Positions 7,948 to 10,559 of a DNA stretch of 10,559 nt are shown here, one piece after another. How positions within the stretch are numbered: the first letter of the stretch is position 1; the number at the start of each line of letters is the position of its first letter. The notes below the pieces were generated by a model. It saw nothing but the letters and a program-made list of their open reading frames with translations, was not told the DNA's origin and made no database searches. This stretch comes from Saprospiraceae bacterium (GTDB lineage Bacteria; Bacteroidota; Bacteroidia; Chitinophagales; Saprospiraceae). The translations under genes and the position numbers were made by a program. The stretch lies in assembly GCA_017995875.1 (NCBI GenBank), contig JAGOIB010000067.1:1-10559 (forward strand). Direction: 5' to 3'.

Positions 7948-8006
7948 ATAATTTCAATCATGTAGAGACAGGGCATGCCCTGTCTCTACATGATTGAAAT
8001 TATTTA
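7945..8006. repeat. Perfect 62-bp palindrome; dispersed-repeat-like core and possible terminator or processing hairpin
   Basis: Two 31-bp arms meet with no spacer between 7975 and 7976. I checked each base pair from the centre GGGCA/TGCCC, through TGTAGAGACA/TGTCTCTACA and ATTTCAATCA/TGATTGAAAT, to the outer AT-rich ends. The left arm includes the stop codon of the six-hairpin gene, and the right arm ends 12 bp before the ATPase ATG. In RNA it would form a very stable hairpin flanked by A/T on both sides. It could end or attenuate transcription into the ATPase gene or protect the upstream mRNA. The core from GTAGAGACAGGGC to its mirror resembles a short palindromic repeat I recall from other Bacteroidota and cyanobacterial spacers; that likeness is from memory. 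Confidence 0.9.
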
Positions 8007-8018
8007 AACACAAAATCT

Positions 8019-9107
8019 ATGGCAGAGGTAATCGTAAAAAATATTTTCAAACGTTATGGCACCGCAGAAGCGGTATCTGATGTTTCTCTGCACATCAGGG
8101 ACAAAGAATTTGTAGTGCTCGTCGGCCCTTCCGGCTGTGGGAAGTCAACTACACTGCGCATGATAGCCGGTCTGGAAGATATCTCTTCCGGTGAATTATA
8201 TATCGGAGACAAACTGGTCAATCATATAGCACCGAAAGACCGTGATATCGCTATGGTTTTTCAAAACTATGCGCTTTATCCACACATGACGGTGTATCAA
8301 AACATGGCTTTCGGACTCAAGCTCAAAAAAGTAAATGCAAAAGAGATTGAACAACGTGTAGAGCATGCCGCAAACGTTGTTGGCTTGACACCATATCTCA
8401 AAAGAAAGCCAGGCACATTATCAGGTGGGCAGCGCCAACGCGTTGCGCTCGGGAGGGCCATCGTGCGCAATCCCAAAGTGTTTTTATTTGATGAGCCCTT
8501 GAGTAATCTCGATGCCAAGCTTCGGGTCCAGATGCGCATGGAGATTACAAAGCTGCAACGCAAACTTGGCGTCACTACGATTTATGTCACACACGATCAG
8601 ATTGAAGCCATGAGCATGGCTGATCGTATTGCTGTTATGAAAGATGGAGTATTACAACAGTATGATACCCCAATGAATACCTACAATCATCCGGCTAATC
8701 TTTTTGTAGCCGGTTTTATCGGAAGCCCTTCGATGAATTTCATCAAAGGCTTGCTGAATGCATCCGGTAGCTTTACTGATTCGACAGGTGCATTCACAAT
8801 TGACCTGAAAGGATATCTGCCTTCTTCCTGCACACCTGGTGAATATACCCTTGGTATCCGCCCGGAAAATATTCATGGGGATAACGGACTTCATATAGCG
8901 GCTTATCATCCCGTCTCTATAGTCGCCGATGTAGTAGAGCCGATGGGGAGTGACAGTTACTTATACTTCACTATTGGAGAGAACCATTTGATCGCCCGTT
9001 TGCGGCCTGAAACCTTACCTGTAGAGTTACAACCCACCACCTTGTTTTTTGATCGGAGTAAACTTCATTTCTTTCATTCAGATTCAGGGAGGAACATGAG
9101 TCTGTAG
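8019..9107 (+). CDS. ABC sugar transporter ATP-binding protein, MalK/UgpC/MsmK type
   Basis: ATPase subunit, 362 residues, the normal length for the carbohydrate-uptake CUT1 class. Walker A GPSGCGKS is at 36-43, the Q-loop Gln at 82 (VFQNYALYPHMTV), the signature LSGGQRQR from 134, Walker B VFLFDE at 154-159 and the H-loop His at 192 (VTHDQIEAMSMADR). Residues from about 240 form the MalK-like regulatory/TOBE region, with GSPSMNF, LGIRPENI and VVEPMGSDSYLY. All catalytic residues are intact. It should pair with the two permeases encoded at 3690-5359, from which it is separated by the GH130 gene, the six-hairpin gene and the palindrome. It may therefore be expressed at a different level or also serve other permeases, as MsmX-type ATPases do. 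No promoter is evident in the 12 bp between palindrome and ATG. Confidence 0.96.
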   Translation: MAEVIVKNIFKRYGTAEAVSDVSLHIRDKEFVVLVGPSGCGKSTTLRMIAGLEDISSGELYIGDKLVNHIAPKDRDIAMVFQNYALYPHMTVYQNMAFGLKLKKVNAKEIEQRVEHAANVVGLTPYLKRKPGTLSGGQRQRVALGRAIVRNPKVFLFDEPLSNLDAKLRVQMRMEITKLQRKLGVTTIYVTHDQIEAMSMADRIAVMKDGVLQQYDTPMNTYNHPANLFVAGFIGSPSMNFIKGLLNASGSFTDSTGAFTIDLKGYLPSSCTPGEYTLGIRPENIHGDNGLHIAAYHPVSIVADVVEPMGSDSYLYFTIGENHLIARLRPETLPVELQPTTLFFDRSKLHFFHSDSGRNMSL

Positions 9108-9110
9108 CCT

Positions 9111-9256
9111 GGTAGCTTAGAAGATTAGTAGTTTAGAAGGTTGTGGGTTTGTGGGTTTATATGTTTATTGGATTATAAAACTTTAACCTTCTAATCCCCT
9201 AACCTCCTAACCTTCTAATCCTCTAACCTCCTAATCCTCTAACCTCCTAATCTTTA
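9111..9256. repeat. Phased octamer array arranged as a large imperfect inverted repeat
   Basis: The spacer after the ATPase gene is built of 8-bp units. From 9111 to 9174 there are eight units fitting NNNNGNTT, for example AGAAGGTT at 9135-9142 and GTGGGTTT twice at 9143-9158. After a 10-bp spacer (9175-9184) come eight units fitting AAYCYYCT (9185-9248) and a decayed ninth. AACCTTCT at 9185 and 9209 is the exact complement of AGAAGGTT, so the two halves can pair in phase. The outer ends GTAGCTT (9112-9118) and AAGCTAC (9265-9271) are also complementary. The whole could fold as a long mismatched hairpin. Function is unknown; it is not CRISPR-like because there are no unique spacers. Confidence 0.85.
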
Positions 9257-9271
9257 ACCATGCGAAGCTAC

Positions 9272-9299
9272 TCACGTTTCACGCCTCACGATTCACGCT
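9272..9299 (+). repeat. Four tandem TCACGNN heptamers directly before the phosphatase start codon
   Basis: Units TCACGTT, TCACGCC, TCACGAT and TCACGCT occupy 9272-9299, with the first five bases invariant, and only one T separates them from ATG 9301. They fill the place where a ribosome-binding site would lie, and no purine-rich Shine-Dalgarno is present. They could be a simple repeat that grew in the spacer or a regulatory or translation-affecting element. Confidence 0.85.
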
Positions 9300-9300
9300 T

Positions 9301-9966
9301 ATGAGCAGGATTCTTGCCATCGGAGACATCCACGGATGCGCAAAGACTTTTCGCAAACTACTGTTGGATGGTTTGAAAATCAGGAAATCAGATACATTGT
9401 ATTGCATTGGTGATTACATTGATCGTGGGCCCGATAGCAAGGGTGTCATCGATTTTATCCTGGAATTAAGAAGCAAGGGTTTTAAGATCCGTACACTCCG
9501 GGGTAATCATGAGCAGTTGATGTTGGATTCCATTAAAGGAGGAGATGCTGAGGAGCAATGGCTCTCCAATGGCGGTGAGGAAACACTTGAGAGTTTTGGT
9601 ATTACTACTTATCGGGATATGGGACCTGAATACCAGGATTTTTTCAAGAAGACAAGATACTACCTGGTAAATGACCCATATATTTTTGTGCATGCAGGAT
9701 TAAATTTTGGTCCTGAGGACCTTTTTGAAGACAGAGATGCAATGCTGTGGATTCGAAATTTCGTCATCGACAAGCGGAAGTTGGGAAACCGGATCATTAT
9801 TCATGGCCACACGCCCAGGCCCCTGGAAGAGATTGTGAACCCAGAAAGAGAAGGTGTATTTAATCTTGATGCCGGATGTGTGTATAAGAATCGGCCAGGC
9901 CACGGATATCTGGTAGCCCTTAACCTGACCAATAGAGAATGGTTGGCAGTGAAAAATTGTGAGTAA
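9301..9966 (+). CDS. PPP-family metallophosphatase (serine/threonine protein phosphatase or symmetrical diadenosine-tetraphosphatase-like)
   Basis: Cytoplasmic two-metal phosphoesterase, 221 residues, typical of bacterial PPP-type enzymes. Metal and phosphate motifs appear in order: GDIHG at 8-12, GDYIDRGPDS at 37-46, GNHE at 68-71, FVHAGLNF in the middle, and IIHGHTP with a final LDAGCVY near the C-terminus. All predicted metal ligands (Asp9, His11, Asp38, Asn69, the two later His) are present. The start places M immediately before SRILAIGDIHG, as in relatives, so the unusual repeat-filled leader does not make it doubtful. It has its own spacer on each side and no obvious functional link to the sugar genes. 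Sequence alone does not decide between protein phosphatase and dinucleotide polyphosphate hydrolase. Confidence 0.93.
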   Translation: MSRILAIGDIHGCAKTFRKLLLDGLKIRKSDTLYCIGDYIDRGPDSKGVIDFILELRSKGFKIRTLRGNHEQLMLDSIKGGDAEEQWLSNGGEETLESFGITTYRDMGPEYQDFFKKTRYYLVNDPYIFVHAGLNFGPEDLFEDRDAMLWIRNFVIDKRKLGNRIIIHGHTPRPLEEIVNPEREGVFNLDAGCVYKNRPGHGYLVALNLTNREWLAVKNCE

Positions 9967-10046
9967 TCTCAGTTAAATCGCTATTTTAAGACTCCTGTCG
10001 TAAAATCTATATACCCAATCAGCTGGTTAATGAAAAATCAACGTAG

Positions 10047-10063
10047 GGCAGTTATTAACTGCC
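10047..10063. repeat. Short inverted repeat GGCAGTTATTAACTGCC
   Basis: Eight-base arms pair around a single central T at 10055, giving a realistic 6-bp stem with a 5-nt loop, about 80 bp after the phosphatase stop. Flanking bases allow a few more, partly wobble, pairs. There is no T-run on the plus strand, so a classic intrinsic terminator is unlikely. It may be another dispersed palindromic repeat or mRNA 3'-end stabiliser. Confidence 0.55.
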
Positions 10064-10083
10064 ATGTAAAATTCAAAAAACTG

Positions 10084-10125
10084 CTAACTTCTAGTTGCTA
10101 ACTTCTAACTACTAACTTCTATCTT
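10084..10125. repeat. Six tandem heptamers of consensus CTAACTT
   Basis: Six 7-bp units run without interruption over 42 bp: three are exact CTAACTT (10084, 10098, 10112), and the others differ by one to three bases (CTAGTTG, CTAACTA, CTATCTT). The motif is related to the AAYCYYCT octamers before the phosphatase gene (shared CTAA core), but its period is 7 rather than 8. It lies about 80 bp upstream of the M1 peptidase start. Confidence 0.85.
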
Positions 10126-10204
10126 TCCTTGCATTCCATCCAAAATCCAATTTAGTCTATCCTGTTTCGTGTATTTTGTTTTGTCATTAGAATTCATCTG
10201 CTTT

Positions 10205-10559
10205 ATGAGCATTACAATCCTGAAATCCTGTTGCCTTAGCCTGGCTGTGTTTTTGTTGATTGAATTTGTTAGCGCCCAGGCGCCCAACAAATTCGACCAG
10301 CTCGGCACCATGCTCCCCACCCCTAATCAAACAAGGGCCGCAAGTGGTGCTCCAGGTAATGCCTACTGGCAACAAAAAGCAGATTACGTCATCGACGTCA
10401 CACTGGACGAAGCGCAACAAAAACTTTCAGGTAAGGAAACCATCACGTATCACAACCAATCGCGTGATGCACTTACCTATCTCTGGCTTCAGGTAGATCA
10501 AAACGAAAAGGCTGTAGGAGCCGATGGATTCACTACAGAGACAGGAAAGCTGGATAGCA
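10205..10559 (+). CDS. M1-family metallopeptidase (aminopeptidase N-like), secreted, N-terminal part cut by window edge
   Basis: The first 118 codons of a frame that remains open to the window end. ATG 10205 begins MSITILKSCCLSLAVFLLIE, followed by FVSAQAPN: a Sec signal peptide with likely cleavage after VSA, about residue 24. The mature protein has GNAYWQQKADYVIDVTLDEAQQ, then LSGKETITYHNQSRDALTYLWLQVDQN. That is the beta-sandwich N-terminal domain of Bacteroidota M1 peptidases (conserved YWQQ, YxIDVxLD, LxGxExIxYxN, and LxxLWLQ). The catalytic GxMEN and HExxH motifs would lie outside the window, so activity cannot be judged. The upstream GTATTTTGTTTTG at 10171-10183 is AT-rich and vaguely like a Bacteroidota -7 region but not an exact match. 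It appears unrelated to the sugar locus. Confidence 0.85.
   Translation, partial: MSITILKSCCLSLAVFLLIEFVSAQAPNKFDQLGTMLPTPNQTRAASGAPGNAYWQQKADYVIDVTLDEAQQKLSGKETITYHNQSRDALTYLWLQVDQNEKAVGADGFTTETGKLDS

Noticed and set aside
8297..8575. A 92-codon minus-strand open frame.
   Set aside because: It is antisense to the conserved ATPase signature and Walker B region.
9111..9300. A CRISPR array.
   Set aside because: The units are 7-8 bp, contiguous and degenerate, with no unique spacers and no cas genes.
9967..10083. An intrinsic terminator after the phosphatase gene.
   Set aside because: The only clear stem (10047-10063) is not followed by a T-run on the plus strand.
10187..10496. Three short open frames on both strands (minus 10105-10320 and 10187-10420, plus 10260-10496).
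   Set aside because: They overlap the M1 peptidase start region. The frame from 10205 has a signal peptide and family motifs and stays open to the edge.

Overview
The window looks like Bacteroidota DNA, probably an environmental member of the Cytophagia/Chitinophagia/Saprospiria type. The evidence is a SusC-type TonB-dependent receptor with a carboxypeptidase-regulatory-like N-terminal domain, lipoprotein signals, an M1 peptidase of the Bacteroidota secreted type, weak Shine-Dalgarno sequences, and intergenic spacers filled with short degenerate repeats. No RNA genes, CRISPR arrays, transposases or phage genes were seen.

Layout. From 1201 down to 1 on the minus strand lies the N-terminal 400 codons of a SusC/RagA-like outer-membrane receptor, cut by the left window edge. 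A 182-bp divergent spacer with a candidate operator separates it from an AraC-family regulator (1384-2361, +). Downstream on the plus strand is a tightly spaced carbohydrate locus: solute-binding lipoprotein (2395-3678), MalF-type permease (3690-4553, apparently starting at TTG), MalG-type permease (4550-5359, ATGA overlap), GH130 glycoside phosphorylase (5378-6643), six-hairpin glycosidase-like lipoprotein (6679-7947), a perfect 62-bp palindrome (7945-8006), and a MalK/UgpC-type ATPase (8019-9107). Next come an inverted array of 8-bp units and four 7-bp units abutting a start codon, a PPP-family phosphatase (9301-9966), a spacer with a small inverted repeat and a six-unit 7-bp array, and finally the first 118 codons of a secreted M1 metallopeptidase (10205 to the right edge).

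Proposed working model (inference). The SusC-like receptor carries a glycan fragment across the outer membrane. The six-hairpin lipoprotein may trim it in the periplasm or at the surface. The binding protein, two permeases and ATPase import a small oligosaccharide. The cytoplasmic GH130 enzyme then cleaves it, probably by phosphorolysis of a beta-mannosidic bond. The AraC protein may sense the sugar and control both divergent arms. A complete ABC importer beside a SusC receptor is less usual for Bacteroidota, where MFS-type inner-membrane transporters are more often found in polysaccharide-utilisation loci.

The most unusual non-coding signals are the 62-bp palindrome between the enzyme genes and the ATPase, and three phased, degenerate 7-8 bp repeat arrays flanking the phosphatase gene.
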